Source: Kangiella shandongensis (lineage in GTDB: Bacteria > Pseudomonadota > Gammaproteobacteria > Enterobacterales > Kangiellaceae). Taken from it: a stretch of DNA of 64,000 bases. The stretch covers positions 1-64,000 of the forward strand of contig NZ_JACNML010000001.1 in assembly GCF_020005365.1 (NCBI RefSeq), given 5' to 3'. The notes under the pieces are model-generated. The model was not told the DNA's origin. It made no database searches and saw only the letters and a program-made list of their open reading frames with translations. Below, in pieces: positions 45,325-54,052 of the stretch (position 1 is the stretch's first letter; each line of letters starts with the position of its first letter). Made by a program: the position numbers and the translations under genes.

Positions 45325-45975
45325 TTAATTAAAACGAATTTCATACACGATCTCATCTAACCAGCTTAACTGCAGCTCCTGCCACCGAGGATGGGACTCA
45401 ATAATAGTATGACGATCCAGCTCTGTGATAGTAGCTTCGCTAAACAGCTCTTGCAGTTCGTCGAGCGACACATAAAACGGCGGTCCACTCATCTCATTCG
45501 GTTCATAATCCATGGTCACCACTAGTAACACGCCATCCGTAGTTAAGAAATTCTGCAAATGGTTAGCGTATTGTTGTCGAAGTTGCTCAGGAAGAGCAAT
45601 CAATGCCGCCCTGTCAAAGATAACGTCAAATACACCTGTATCCTTTATCGAGAGTTCAAAGAAGTCACACTGCCACAGCTCGGTGTTGCTGGCTCGGAAA
45701 TGCTTTTTCCCAGCAACATCACGAGACTCTGGCTCTAACTGATTGGCCTGCCAAAAAGATTCAACAGCTTTAGGGTTAAATTCAACGCCAACTGCATGCA
45801 TATTATTCCGAGCCAGAAAAATAAGATCCTGAGATTTTCCACACAGCGGCAGCAGAGCCTTCTTTTTACCAGCGAAGTACTGCTGATAATATCGCAATAA
45901 AAAATGGTGTGTCTGCTTTAAATGGAATGGTTGCGATGGTCGAGACCAGCAGTTATCCCAAAACTCAAAATCCAC
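45325..45975 (-). CDS. tpm: Thiopurine S-methyltransferase
   Basis: SAM-dependent methyltransferase of the TPMT family; bacterial members methylate selenium and tellurium species as well as thiopurines. The family start is present (MDFEFWDNCWSRPSQPFH), followed by LLPLCGKSQDLIFLARNNMHAVGVEFNPKAV (SAM site) and FDVIFDRAALIALPEQLRQQYANHL. Its 216 residues are normal. It is only 7 bp after sohB and 11 bp before the S9 peptidase gene, so the three are likely one transcript. Confidence 0.95.
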   Translation of the reverse strand: MDFEFWDNCWSRPSQPFHLKQTHHFLLRYYQQYFAGKKKALLPLCGKSQDLIFLARNNMHAVGVEFNPKAVESFWQANQLEPESRDVAGKKHFRASNTELWQCDFFELSIKDTGVFDVIFDRAALIALPEQLRQQYANHLQNFLTTDGVLLVVTMDYEPNEMSGPPFYVSLDELQELFSEATITELDRHTIIESHPRWQELQLSWLDEIVYEIRFN

Positions 45976-45982
45976 GCGCCAC

Positions 45983-47077
45983 CTATTTAAATAAATCTTG
46001 ACGCGAAGAACGGTGGAGCAGTCGATTAACTAAACGTTCCATTCCACGACTGAAACTGACCGATAACCGCTCACTGATCGGTTTTTTGATAGTATATTTC
46101 ACCGCATAAACATCTTTTTCTTTAAGTGCCTCGATAATCATATCGTCGCTGGTTTTCAAATGATCGACTAAGCCTAATTCTTTTGCCTGAGTGCCGTACC
46201 AGTGCTCACCTGTCGCGACTTTATCCAATTCCAGCTGTGGGCGGTTAGCATTAATAAAGGATTTAAATAACTGATGTGTTTCTTCCAGATCCTGCTTAAA
46301 TTTATCACGGCCATGAGAAGTATTTTCGCCGAACATGGTTAGTGTTCGCTTGTAATCACCAGCGGTGTGCTGCTCATAGTCAACATTCGCTTTTTTCAGC
46401 AAACGATTAAAATTAGGCAACTCTGCCACCACCCCTATCGAGCCGATGATCGCAAATGGCGCAGCGGTAATTTTATCAGCAACACAAGCCATCATATAAC
46501 CGCCGCTGGCGGCAACCTCATCAACGGCAATGGTCAGCTTATAACCTGCCTCACGCACCCGCTGTAGCTGTGAAGCAGCCAAGCCATAGGAATGAACCAT
46601 ACCGCCGGGACTTTTTAGGCGAACCATGATTTCATCACCCTCATTTGCAGCCGATAAAATGGTGGTAATCTCTTCGCGCATGGACTCCACGTCGCTGGCT
46701 TCAATATCGCCATCAAAGTCTATCACATAGACCCGAGCTCTCGTCTCAGAAGCAGTCTCACCTGAATCTACTTTTTGATCGGCCTTCTTCAAGGCTTTCA
46801 GCTGCTGCTTTTCTTCCTTCTGTTTCGCTTTCTCCTGCTCTTTGTCGCGTTTTTGAGCCTGCTTAAATTGATGCTTTGACATCACTTCATGTTGAATAAC
46901 CTGGCTCCGCTCTTTAATAGCATCGCCCAGGTTGGTTACCCTCATCTCCCCTTTTGGGATGGCCTGCTGCTGCTTTTGCCCAGCGTTAATAATCAAGCCT
47001 AAAACGAGCATGATACCAACAATGATAGTTCCAGCTTTCAGTAAGAAAAGCCCATATTCCGTAAAAAACTCAATCAT
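45983..47077 (-). CDS. sohB: SohB inner-membrane signal-peptide-peptidase-like protease
   Basis: S49-family serine protease. An N-terminal membrane helix (LFLLKAGTIIVGIMLVLGLII) is followed by a highly charged linker (about residues 60-110, rich in Lys/Glu/Gln). The SppA-like domain has VYVIDFDGDIEASDVESMREEI, RLKSPGGMVHSYG, and the catalytic Ser in VAASGGYMMACVADKI, with a Lys further on as dyad partner. Its 364 residues match SohB (349 in E. coli). Confidence 0.93.
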   Translation of the reverse strand: MIEFFTEYGLFLLKAGTIIVGIMLVLGLIINAGQKQQQAIPKGEMRVTNLGDAIKERSQVIQHEVMSKHQFKQAQKRDKEQEKAKQKEEKQQLKALKKADQKVDSGETASETRARVYVIDFDGDIEASDVESMREEITTILSAANEGDEIMVRLKSPGGMVHSYGLAASQLQRVREAGYKLTIAVDEVAASGGYMMACVADKITAAPFAIIGSIGVVAELPNFNRLLKKANVDYEQHTAGDYKRTLTMFGENTSHGRDKFKQDLEETHQLFKSFINANRPQLELDKVATGEHWYGTQAKELGLVDHLKTSDDMIIEALKEKDVYAVKYTIKKPISERLSVSFSRGMERLVNRLLHRSSRQDLFK

Positions 47078-47190
47078 AGCAACCTTATACTAATGCCCAT
47101 CAGGCGTTATCAATCAGTAAGCAGTGATTTTACTGTAAAACCTAAACAAATTGGATAAAAATCGCCATGCTATAGTTTTTAAATCACCAC

Positions 47191-47218
47191 AAAAAAAGCC
47201 CTCCTAACGAGGGCTTTT
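47191..47218 (-). terminator. Terminator after the VolA-like lipase
   Basis: AAAAGCCCTC (47194-47203) pairs with GAGGGCTTTT (47209-47218). Reading the minus strand, the arm ends in a seven-T run, 20 bases beyond the lipase stop. Confidence 0.85.
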
Positions 47219-47237
47219 CATCCTAATGGATTCCAGA

Positions 47238-49397
47238 CTACTCTTCAACGAGCGATGGGTCTGTAATTTCTACCAAAGTACCACCAGAAGCGATAAATTT
47301 GGCAATTGCGTTCTGCATTAACGTGGTCTGATTGATAAACTCTGTCGCACCATTTGGACCCGCTGGTGTCAATGGTGTAGCGTGAGTACCGGTAGAGACT
47401 TTAATTGAAGCGCGAGACGTCTGTGTTGTCTCGACGACTACTGGCAAACCTAATAATGCAGCATGTGGCGTTGAACCCGCGAGAGGGGCACCGTCGACAG
47501 TATTAGTTACTACCGTATCGCCTTGAACCTGAATCGCTAAAGTAGGTTTATTATTAGCTACTGCAATCGCTGCGTAGTTTACAGGATCCGCCGAATCAAC
47601 CACCGTTTGCGCCGCGAACAGGAATGGCGATAAGACTTCAGGAACAAACGAAGGATCATCCGTTGGCACACCGGAAGCCGCTGATAAGCCACCACGAATA
47701 ACTGGGCCGAAGGTTGGTGAACCATTCAGTAACTGCGCAATGCTGCCACTCGTAGTTGCTAACACGCCTTGCTTGGTATTGGGCGTCAAAGCCATATAAT
47801 CTGAACCGACTATACCGCCTAACGAGTGCCCCATAAAACTAATTTTCGAGCCGTCAAAGTCTGGTACCGTATCACCATCAATATCCATATTAGGAATTTC
47901 AGCCTCTAAGGCTAATAAGTCCAAAACACCCTGACGCACGTTGTCACGAGAAACTAATAGGTTTTGTAAGTTAATGAAGTGCGCTCCCGAAGAGTCAGGC
48001 TGACCATCCTGCCCCGGCTGCGTTGGACTGGAGTCGTTAACTACATAATCCACACCAAAAGTACGCTCACGGACCGAGTTTGGCGAGTACCCCTCAAAAA
48101 TTCCAATGGCGCCACCAGTGGCTTGCTGCAAACCTTGGTGAACGGGGTTATCTTCGGCAACTCCGTGTAACGGTAAATCCATCGAGACAACTGCGGTACA
48201 GGCACTGGCCATGGTGTCAGCGATACCCAGCATCGCTGTACGATCACTAGTAATTCCGTGCTGGAAGATCATCACCGGGTAAGGTTTGGGGCACTGGATA
48301 TTCTTTGGAAGAGAAACCAATAACGGTACAGACTCTTCACCCGTTCTTTGCGGTAACTTATTGGCATAAGTAATATTGGCACCAGCTAGTGGGTTAGGTA
48401 CCAAACCTTGATCGGTAGGAACCATATCGGCGCCAATCCATTGACTGTTAAGTGGTGCAGTCGGGTTTTCTAGAGAAGGTGCTGATAATAAATAAGGTAA
48501 TGTCACCGCACCCTTGTATAAATCTGCAGCACCAATGCCGGTAAATGGCGTGGTATCAGTCATTAAGCTTGAAAAGCTCGAGCTACCCGCGGTAGCTAAA
48601 GCAGAATCAAGGTAGACAGATTTTGATGCCACTAGAGAGTCAGCGACCGATTGCACCGTAAATTGATAGGCAAGAACTACACCATCACGCTCAACGCCCG
48701 CACCTTCTGCAGCTGCCAGCATCGCATTAACCAGTTGGCGTACCGGTTCTAAACCTGCTGTCGCTGAACCTTCAGGAATTGGATCCGGTGATTTAGCGAC
48801 TGCGAACTGCGGATCTTCAATCAGCGCATTGCCATTTACGTCGCTAATGCCGTCAGTAACAATCACCATATAGCTGGCTTGCGGATCGAGCGGTGTCAGC
48901 GGAACGACCGCAACTGCAGCCGGGCCATTTGGCACAGCAACAAACTCAGTGCCAGCAGCCAATTCTCTTTCAACGCCAGTCACTGGACCGGTTGGTTTTG
49001 GGATACCCGAGCCAGGCGAAGTTTCACCGCGCGCAACCGATACTTTAAACAGGCGTACCGTCTGTCCAGGCACTACGCTAGCACCATCGATAGCCCCGCG
49101 GAACTCAATATTAAATGGTGCATGTGTCGACCAACCATCTAAGCCACTGATAGCATTTTGCGGATCCGACATGTCTGCAGGATCACCGGTTGGAATATTA
49201 AGCGTTAAATCCGTTGAACCACTGAATAATAGATCGTTTGGAACAGGAATTTCCCCGTCCCCAGGAGCATATACCGGAGCAATAAATTTAGTACTACCAT
49301 CACCAGAACCTGGTATTTTAGGCTCAGCAGGCCCATCACTACACGCAGTCAGCACTAAACTGCCGATTAGCGTCACTCCGTAAAAAGCTTTCTTCAT
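47238..49397 (-). CDS. VolA-like surface lipoprotein lipase / lysophospholipase
   Basis: Alpha/beta-hydrolase lipoprotein of the bacterial virulence-factor lipase family; Vibrio cholerae VolA, the studied member, cleaves lysophosphatidylcholine at the cell surface. The lipobox is SLVLTAC (Cys19) with Ser following. The N-terminal family domain (about 38-260) starts FIAPVYAPGDGEIPVPNDLLFSGS. The hydrolase part has MIFQHGITSDRTAMLG and nucleophile Ser525 in FMGHSLGGIVGSDYM. Its 719 residues are close to VolA-type lengths. It lies 117 bp after fadR, which would suit release of fatty acids from host or environmental lipids. Substrate unproven. Confidence 0.85.
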   Translation of the reverse strand: MKKAFYGVTLIGSLVLTACSDGPAEPKIPGSGDGSTKFIAPVYAPGDGEIPVPNDLLFSGSTDLTLNIPTGDPADMSDPQNAISGLDGWSTHAPFNIEFRGAIDGASVVPGQTVRLFKVSVARGETSPGSGIPKPTGPVTGVERELAAGTEFVAVPNGPAAVAVVPLTPLDPQASYMVIVTDGISDVNGNALIEDPQFAVAKSPDPIPEGSATAGLEPVRQLVNAMLAAAEGAGVERDGVVLAYQFTVQSVADSLVASKSVYLDSALATAGSSSFSSLMTDTTPFTGIGAADLYKGAVTLPYLLSAPSLENPTAPLNSQWIGADMVPTDQGLVPNPLAGANITYANKLPQRTGEESVPLLVSLPKNIQCPKPYPVMIFQHGITSDRTAMLGIADTMASACTAVVSMDLPLHGVAEDNPVHQGLQQATGGAIGIFEGYSPNSVRERTFGVDYVVNDSSPTQPGQDGQPDSSGAHFINLQNLLVSRDNVRQGVLDLLALEAEIPNMDIDGDTVPDFDGSKISFMGHSLGGIVGSDYMALTPNTKQGVLATTSGSIAQLLNGSPTFGPVIRGGLSAASGVPTDDPSFVPEVLSPFLFAAQTVVDSADPVNYAAIAVANNKPTLAIQVQGDTVVTNTVDGAPLAGSTPHAALLGLPVVVETTQTSRASIKVSTGTHATPLTPAGPNGATEFINQTTLMQNAIAKFIASGGTLVEITDPSLVEE

Positions 49398-49514
49398 TTC
49401 TAACTCCCGTTGATCAGTGAGCGGTTTTAACCGATTTCATTATCTTTATTCAAAAATTGTTTTAATCCTACTCTGTAAGATACCCCATTGGCAAGTGGAC
49501 TTACCAGATGAAAT

Positions 49515-50234
49515 CTAGCTGATTTCACTAAAAGATGTCATTTCACCCTTGGCCTTATTCCACAACTCGCCACTCTGATGACCGTAGTCCCACAGAATCT
49601 TGTTAACCTTTTCCACATCTTTATCTTTGATAGCTTCTTCTAATTGGCGATAGTAGTTATGAGCAAGACGTCGAGTTTGTTCCCAGCCAAAGTAAAAGCG
49701 ACCTATTTTGTAATATATTGCCTCAAACCCGTTTAACATCAATGTATAGATAGGGTTACCACAGGCTCGGGTCGCTGAGTGATGAAAATGCCAATCAAAG
49801 TCAATATAACCTTCAGCAGTGTTTGGAACCTTATCCAAATCGGCGAGGACTTCTAGTAGCTTCTCAGGCTCTTTTTTTACCGCATCACGCATGAAGATAC
49901 TGACAATGGATGTGCGTGCTCTTAACAGGTTATCCGCCAGCGTCATGGAACCGGCATCGTCCAAAGTCACCAATGTATCTAAGACATTAAGTGTGGCTGA
50001 CTGCCAGATATCATTCACTTTAGTCGGTTTGCCGTGTTGAATGGTTAACCAACCGTCACGAGCTAAACGCTGTAATACTTCACGCAACGTGGTTCGAGTT
50101 ACTCCAATAATTTCAGCAAGCTCACGCTCCGCAGGTAAAATAGTTCCTGCTGGAAATTTGCCATTCCAAATCGATTCAACAATGTACTGCTCAGCAAATG
50201 CTGCTGGCGTTAATGCTTTAGCTGTAGAAGCCAT
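49515..50234 (-). CDS. fadR: Fatty acid metabolism regulator FadR
   Basis: GntR-family switch that represses fatty acid degradation and activates unsaturated fatty acid synthesis; long-chain acyl-CoA releases it from DNA. The DNA-binding half is almost the E. coli protein as remembered (AEQYIVESIWNGKFPAGTIL, PAERELAEIIGVTRTTLREV, LQRLARDGWLTIQHGKPTKV), and the acyl-CoA domain keeps CGNPIYTLMLNGFEAIYYKIGRFYF and YGHQSGELW. Its 239 residues are the same as E. coli FadR. A FadR-like site lies 33 bp upstream. Confidence 0.96.
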   Translation of the reverse strand: MASTAKALTPAAFAEQYIVESIWNGKFPAGTILPAERELAEIIGVTRTTLREVLQRLARDGWLTIQHGKPTKVNDIWQSATLNVLDTLVTLDDAGSMTLADNLLRARTSIVSIFMRDAVKKEPEKLLEVLADLDKVPNTAEGYIDFDWHFHHSATRACGNPIYTLMLNGFEAIYYKIGRFYFGWEQTRRLAHNYYRQLEEAIKDKDVEKVNKILWDYGHQSGELWNKAKGEMTSFSEIS

Positions 50235-50266
50235 CAGCTATCCCCGCTTATTTAGTAATGTTATAT

Positions 50267-50283
50267 AACTGGTAAGAGGTCAA
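50267..50283. promoter_or_regulatory. Candidate FadR operator upstream of fadR
   Basis: AACTGGTAAGAGGTCAA keeps the left half-site AACTGGT of the FadR consensus (AACTGGTCNGACCAGTT) exactly. The right half is degenerate. Its place 33 bp before the fadR start would suit autoregulation. Confidence 0.45.
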
Positions 50284-50490
50284 CCCTCACCTCGTTTTTT
50301 AGCATATAGTCGGGATCATTTCCAGCTGTAACACAAACACCCTTAGGAAATAACCCAAAGTTCAGATCAGGCTTAGCGCCTAATTATCAGATTTAGTATC
50401 GTTATGCATCGCAGTAAAATACCCTAAAACCCTGAAAAGATAAACCTCGCCGGTCAAGGGTATTGTATTCCAGCAAGGTTAGTACCCCAC

Positions 50491-50517
50491 AAAAAGAAAC
50501 CGGCAAAAGCCGGCTTC
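50491..50517 (-). terminator. Terminator of the Mrp-like operon
   Basis: CCGGC (50500-50504) and GCCGG (50509-50513), extended by GAAA/TTC, form a stem. The minus strand continues TTTCTTTTTG. It lies 24 bases past the last operon stop. Confidence 0.8.
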
Positions 50518-50540
50518 TCTCATCACAATAACCATTTTAG

Positions 50541-52232
50541 CTACCAAAAGCTTAGTATCAGGTAAACCGCTAATACAATGGTGACCCAAACCACCATACT
50601 GCCAGATAGCTGGGTTCGTGACAGAATACCGTCAGGCTCGTGGCGTGAGATCATATCTAATAGGCCGTTAACCCCACGCATAAAGACACGACGAACGGCT
50701 CTATCAATGGCCCAAAAGGTGCTGAAAAATGGTGTTAGTATCGCCGGGAACAGTCGACGGTAAATCCAGTCAATATCCAGATTCACCGATGGTAACTCAG
50801 GTGGGTACATACCTCTCAAGTTTAACCAGACGAAGGCCAACGCGGAGAAGAACAGTAACTGAGTTTGTGTTAATACGTGCGTAGCATCATATGGATTATA
50901 TCCGGTATCGAATGGCAACAAGCTATATAACGCCTGTGGATAGACACCTATCGCAATACATAATACTGCGGCGATACTCATGGCCATCAGCATATTTTTC
51001 GGCGGCTCACTGGTTCGAATCCCCGAGTCGTGTGCGAAGAAGGCAAAGTAAGGAATTTTAATACCCGCATGGTGGAACACACCCGCTGCCGAGAACAGCA
51101 ACAAAGCCCATGCCCAGCCATAACCATTATTCAATGCGGCTGACATCACCATCGACTTACTGACGAAACCGCTGAACAGCGGGAAAGCCGAAATCGACGC
51201 GGCTCCAACCATACATAAAATGGCGGTTTTCGGCATCGTCTTATAGAGACCACCCAGGCGGGAACCATCGATCTTACCTGTCATGTGCAGGACGGCGCCC
51301 ATCGACATGAATAACAATCCCTTAAATAGGATATCGTTAAAGGCGTGAGAAACGGCACCATTGACAGCCAGCGCCGTACCGATACCGATACCCACTACCA
51401 TAAAGCCGATCTGGTTAATCATACTGTAAGCCAGTACACGTCTCAGGTCATTTTCAATCACAGCAAAGAAAATTGGGAAGCAGGCCATGATAACGCCAAT
51501 ATAAATCAGCAGCTCGGTACCCGGATAAGCACGAGCCAGAGCGTATACCGCTACTTTTGTGGTGAAAGCACTCAGGAACACGGTCCCTGTTGGCGTTGCC
51601 TCAGGGTAAGCATCCGTCAGCCAATTGTGCAGCATCGGGAAGGCACACTTAATACCGAAGGCGATGAAAATAAGCCAGCTGGCAGTATCGCCAAGGCCGA
51701 TAAACTCAAAATCAATGGACTGGTTCTTATAGGCATAGAAAATAATACCAACCAGCAGGATTACTCCAGACAGAACCTGAATGATCAAATAACGCAAACC
51801 AGCAATATAGGAGCGCTCTGTGCGACGCGCCCAGATCAGGAAGACTGATGTTACCGCCAGCAATTCCCAAAAGATAAACAAGGTGATTAAGTCACCTGCA
51901 AAGACAGCACCGATAGCGCTGCCAGCATATAACAGGCCACTGACCTGCTGAAGTGTATCTTTAACGTGTAGCGCAAAGAGCATGCAGATAAAGGCTGCTA
52001 TATGGAAAATATAACCGAATAACAGGCTTAGTTTATCAACTTCAAAAACTTGTAACTGGAAGCTCAGGAAGTCAAAGCTCAGTATGGTTCCCACCGGTAC
52101 GGTAAGTAAGTGCAAACCACTCAGTACCGGCGTGATTAATAGAATGGCCTGACGTACTTTGCCGCTGGTAACAAGAGCAAGTACCGCACCAATGAAAAAA
52201 GGGACGAAAGCTGGTAACTCAGGCATCCACAT
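50541..52232 (-). CDS. Third antiporter-like (NuoL/MrpD-type) membrane subunit
   Basis: Proton/sodium-conducting membrane subunit related to NuoL/M/N and MrpA/D. About 14 hydrophobic helices are visible. The channel residues of the family are kept: Glu in LITLFIFWELLAVTSV, Lys in FGIKCAFPMLHNWLTDAYPEATPTG, Lys in AFTTKVAVYALAR, and Lys in FSGFVSKSMVMSAAL. A C-terminal extension (about 485-560, VNLDIDWIYRRLFPAIL...MRGVNGLLDMISRHEPDG) ends in one more helix. The ATG at 52232 with AGGGGG ahead is chosen; it overlaps the previous gene by 14 bp. It is the last gene of the antiporter operon. Confidence 0.88.
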   Translation of the reverse strand: MWMPELPAFVPFFIGAVLALVTSGKVRQAILLITPVLSGLHLLTVPVGTILSFDFLSFQLQVFEVDKLSLLFGYIFHIAAFICMLFALHVKDTLQQVSGLLYAGSAIGAVFAGDLITLFIFWELLAVTSVFLIWARRTERSYIAGLRYLIIQVLSGVILLVGIIFYAYKNQSIDFEFIGLGDTASWLIFIAFGIKCAFPMLHNWLTDAYPEATPTGTVFLSAFTTKVAVYALARAYPGTELLIYIGVIMACFPIFFAVIENDLRRVLAYSMINQIGFMVVGIGIGTALAVNGAVSHAFNDILFKGLLFMSMGAVLHMTGKIDGSRLGGLYKTMPKTAILCMVGAASISAFPLFSGFVSKSMVMSAALNNGYGWAWALLLFSAAGVFHHAGIKIPYFAFFAHDSGIRTSEPPKNMLMAMSIAAVLCIAIGVYPQALYSLLPFDTGYNPYDATHVLTQTQLLFFSALAFVWLNLRGMYPPELPSVNLDIDWIYRRLFPAILTPFFSTFWAIDRAVRRVFMRGVNGLLDMISRHEPDGILSRTQLSGSMVVWVTIVLAVYLILSFW

Positions 52233-52569
52233 CGCTGCCCCCTTTCGAGTCTTTCGTTGATTCGCTAGATGTCTCAGCATCTGTCTTTAGCTGATGCTGC
52301 TTCTGTTCAAGCTTGTCGTAATAGTCTTCATCACGCATTAAAAAAGTTCTCATCCACTTTGCAATCAGTACCAAAAGCACACAGCCGATAAAGCCGTAGA
52401 TGGGGTAAAAGCCAAAAAGCTCTTCCCATGAGTGATAGATATGGCGGTGGATCACAAACTCCAACAGCACTAAGGCAATACAGCAGCTATACAAACCATA
52501 GAGTAAACGCTTAACGTTTTTTGGTTTATCGAACAAGTACTTTTTTTCGCTATTATTATTCTCAGCCAT
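52219..52569 (-). CDS. Small membrane protein of the antiporter operon, unknown family
   Basis: Not recognised from a named family. The 116-residue protein has two hydrophobic helices (about 22-42, LYGLYSCCIALVLLEFVIH, and 56-70, YGFIGCVLLVLIAKWM) joined by the aromatic loop RHIYHSWEELFGFYPI. The tail is charged and disordered (from MRDEDYYDKLEQK to the end). It overlaps the genes on both sides (8 and 14 bp), so it is co-translated with two antiporter-like subunits and is probably an accessory subunit of the complex. Confidence 0.8.
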   Translation of the reverse strand: MAENNNSEKKYLFDKPKNVKRLLYGLYSCCIALVLLEFVIHRHIYHSWEELFGFYPIYGFIGCVLLVLIAKWMRTFLMRDEDYYDKLEQKQHQLKTDAETSSESTKDSKGGSDVDA

Positions 52570-54052
52570 TTGTACCTCCAGCGACGCCAGCCAATGTTTC
52601 TGCTAGTCCGTAAAAGACCTGTGGCCAGAAAAAGAAGACAATGGTCATGATGGCAGTAATGCTCAGTGCCAACAAACTCGGCCAGGGTGCTTCTTTAATC
52701 TCACCTCGATTAATGGAAACGACGCTTCTCTTACCGTCAAAAAAGGCGCGAATTGGAATCGGCAGTAAGTAAGCAATGTTCAAAAGAGAACTGATCATCA
52801 ATACAATCATCACAGCCCACTGCTCAGCTTCCAGGGTCCCCATCAACAGATACCACTTACTCCACATGCCCATCGCGGGCGGTAAGCCGATAATACTTAA
52901 GCTACCGATAAAGAAAGCGATCATGGTAACCGGCATAGTTTTGCCAAGTCCGCGCATATCACTGATTTCAGTCTTATGCGCTGCCACCATAATGGCGCCG
53001 GCGCAGAAGAACAGCGTAATCTTACCGAAAGCATGCGCCACAATGTGCAGTGCTCCCCCGAGTACTCCCGCCTGGGTTGCCAATAAGGCACCAATGGTAA
53101 TATACCCCAGCTGACTGACGGTGGAGTAAGCTAAACGTTTTTTCAGGTTATCCTGACGCATGGCGACCAGCGATGCTAACAGAACCGATGCGGTGGCTAC
53201 ATACAGCAACCAGTCAGTGATGGTTAGCTCATTAAGCAGGTCAATGCCAAATACATAGACACAGACCTTAAGAATGGAGAAAACACCCGCCTTTACAACT
53301 GCTACGGCATGTAACAGAGCACTCACTGGCGTTGGCGCGACCATGGCTGCCGGTAACCAGCGATGGAATGGCATCACCGCAGCTTTACCGATACCAAAAA
53401 CAAACAGCACCAATAGAACTCCTGCTACTACAGGCGAAACCGAGTCGTCAAAAATGCCGCCTTCGGCAAAGGTCAGGGTATCAGTCACGCTCCAAGTGCC
53501 GATAATGCCAAACAACAGGAACAGTATCGAAGTGGTCAGTAATATTGATAAATAGACTCGACCACCGTGACGCGCCTTATCAGTTCCTGCATGTGTCACC
53601 AGTGGATAGGTTGACAGGGTCAAGACCTCATAAAACACGAACAAGGTGAACAGGTTATCGGCAAACGCCAACCCCATCACGGCCGAAATCGCGACCGCGA
53701 AGCAGGCATAAAAGCGCGTCTGATTAGCCTCGTTATGGCCACGCATATAGCCAATGGCGTAAATTGAAGTCACTAACCACAATGAACCTGCAACTAACGT
53801 GAACAGTACTCCCAGTGGCTCAGCCCGAAATGCAATATCCAAACCAGGCATCAACTCCCACCAATGGATATAAGGCGCATTACCAGCGTCAAAGCCCTGA
53901 TAGAAAGCTACCACAGCAACCAATAGCAAAGCACCAGCGATTAAAGTGATCGCTTCGCGTAGATTCGGTTGCTTATGGAACAATAAGATCCCAGGGATTG
54001 CTAATAGTGGCAGTATGATGATCCACTGCATTAATAACTCTTGCTCCATCAT
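52562..54052 (-). CDS. Second MrpD/NuoM-like antiporter subunit
   Basis: Antiporter-like membrane subunit with about 14 helices. It is the most NuoL/MrpA-like of the three in the key region, with FHRWLPAAMVAPTPVSALLHAVAVVKAGVF. The conserved Glu (TLFVFYEVLTLSTY) and the Lys residues (GIGKAAVMP, VVKAGVFS, MWSKWYLLMG) are kept. It overlaps mrpD by 4 bp (ATGA). It may replace the N-terminal NuoL-like part of canonical MrpA, which this operon lacks. Confidence 0.88.
   Translation of the reverse strand: MMEQELLMQWIIILPLLAIPGILLFHKQPNLREAITLIAGALLLVAVVAFYQGFDAGNAPYIHWWELMPGLDIAFRAEPLGVLFTLVAGSLWLVTSIYAIGYMRGHNEANQTRFYACFAVAISAVMGLAFADNLFTLFVFYEVLTLSTYPLVTHAGTDKARHGGRVYLSILLTTSILFLLFGIIGTWSVTDTLTFAEGGIFDDSVSPVVAGVLLVLFVFGIGKAAVMPFHRWLPAAMVAPTPVSALLHAVAVVKAGVFSILKVCVYVFGIDLLNELTITDWLLYVATASVLLASLVAMRQDNLKKRLAYSTVSQLGYITIGALLATQAGVLGGALHIVAHAFGKITLFFCAGAIMVAAHKTEISDMRGLGKTMPVTMIAFFIGSLSIIGLPPAMGMWSKWYLLMGTLEAEQWAVMIVLMISSLLNIAYLLPIPIRAFFDGKRSVVSINRGEIKEAPWPSLLALSITAIMTIVFFFWPQVFYGLAETLAGVAGGTNG

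Larger units (their letters stand above)
50235..50540. other. Intergenic region between fadR and the antiporter operon end
   Basis: A 306-base gap with no gene seen. It holds a candidate FadR site near the fadR start and the terminator of the antiporter operon. Confidence 0.6.

Noticed and set aside
51012-51022. GGTTCGAATCC, resembling a tRNA T-arm
   Set aside because: It lies inside the third antiporter-like gene, and no acceptor stem or anticodon arm surrounds it.
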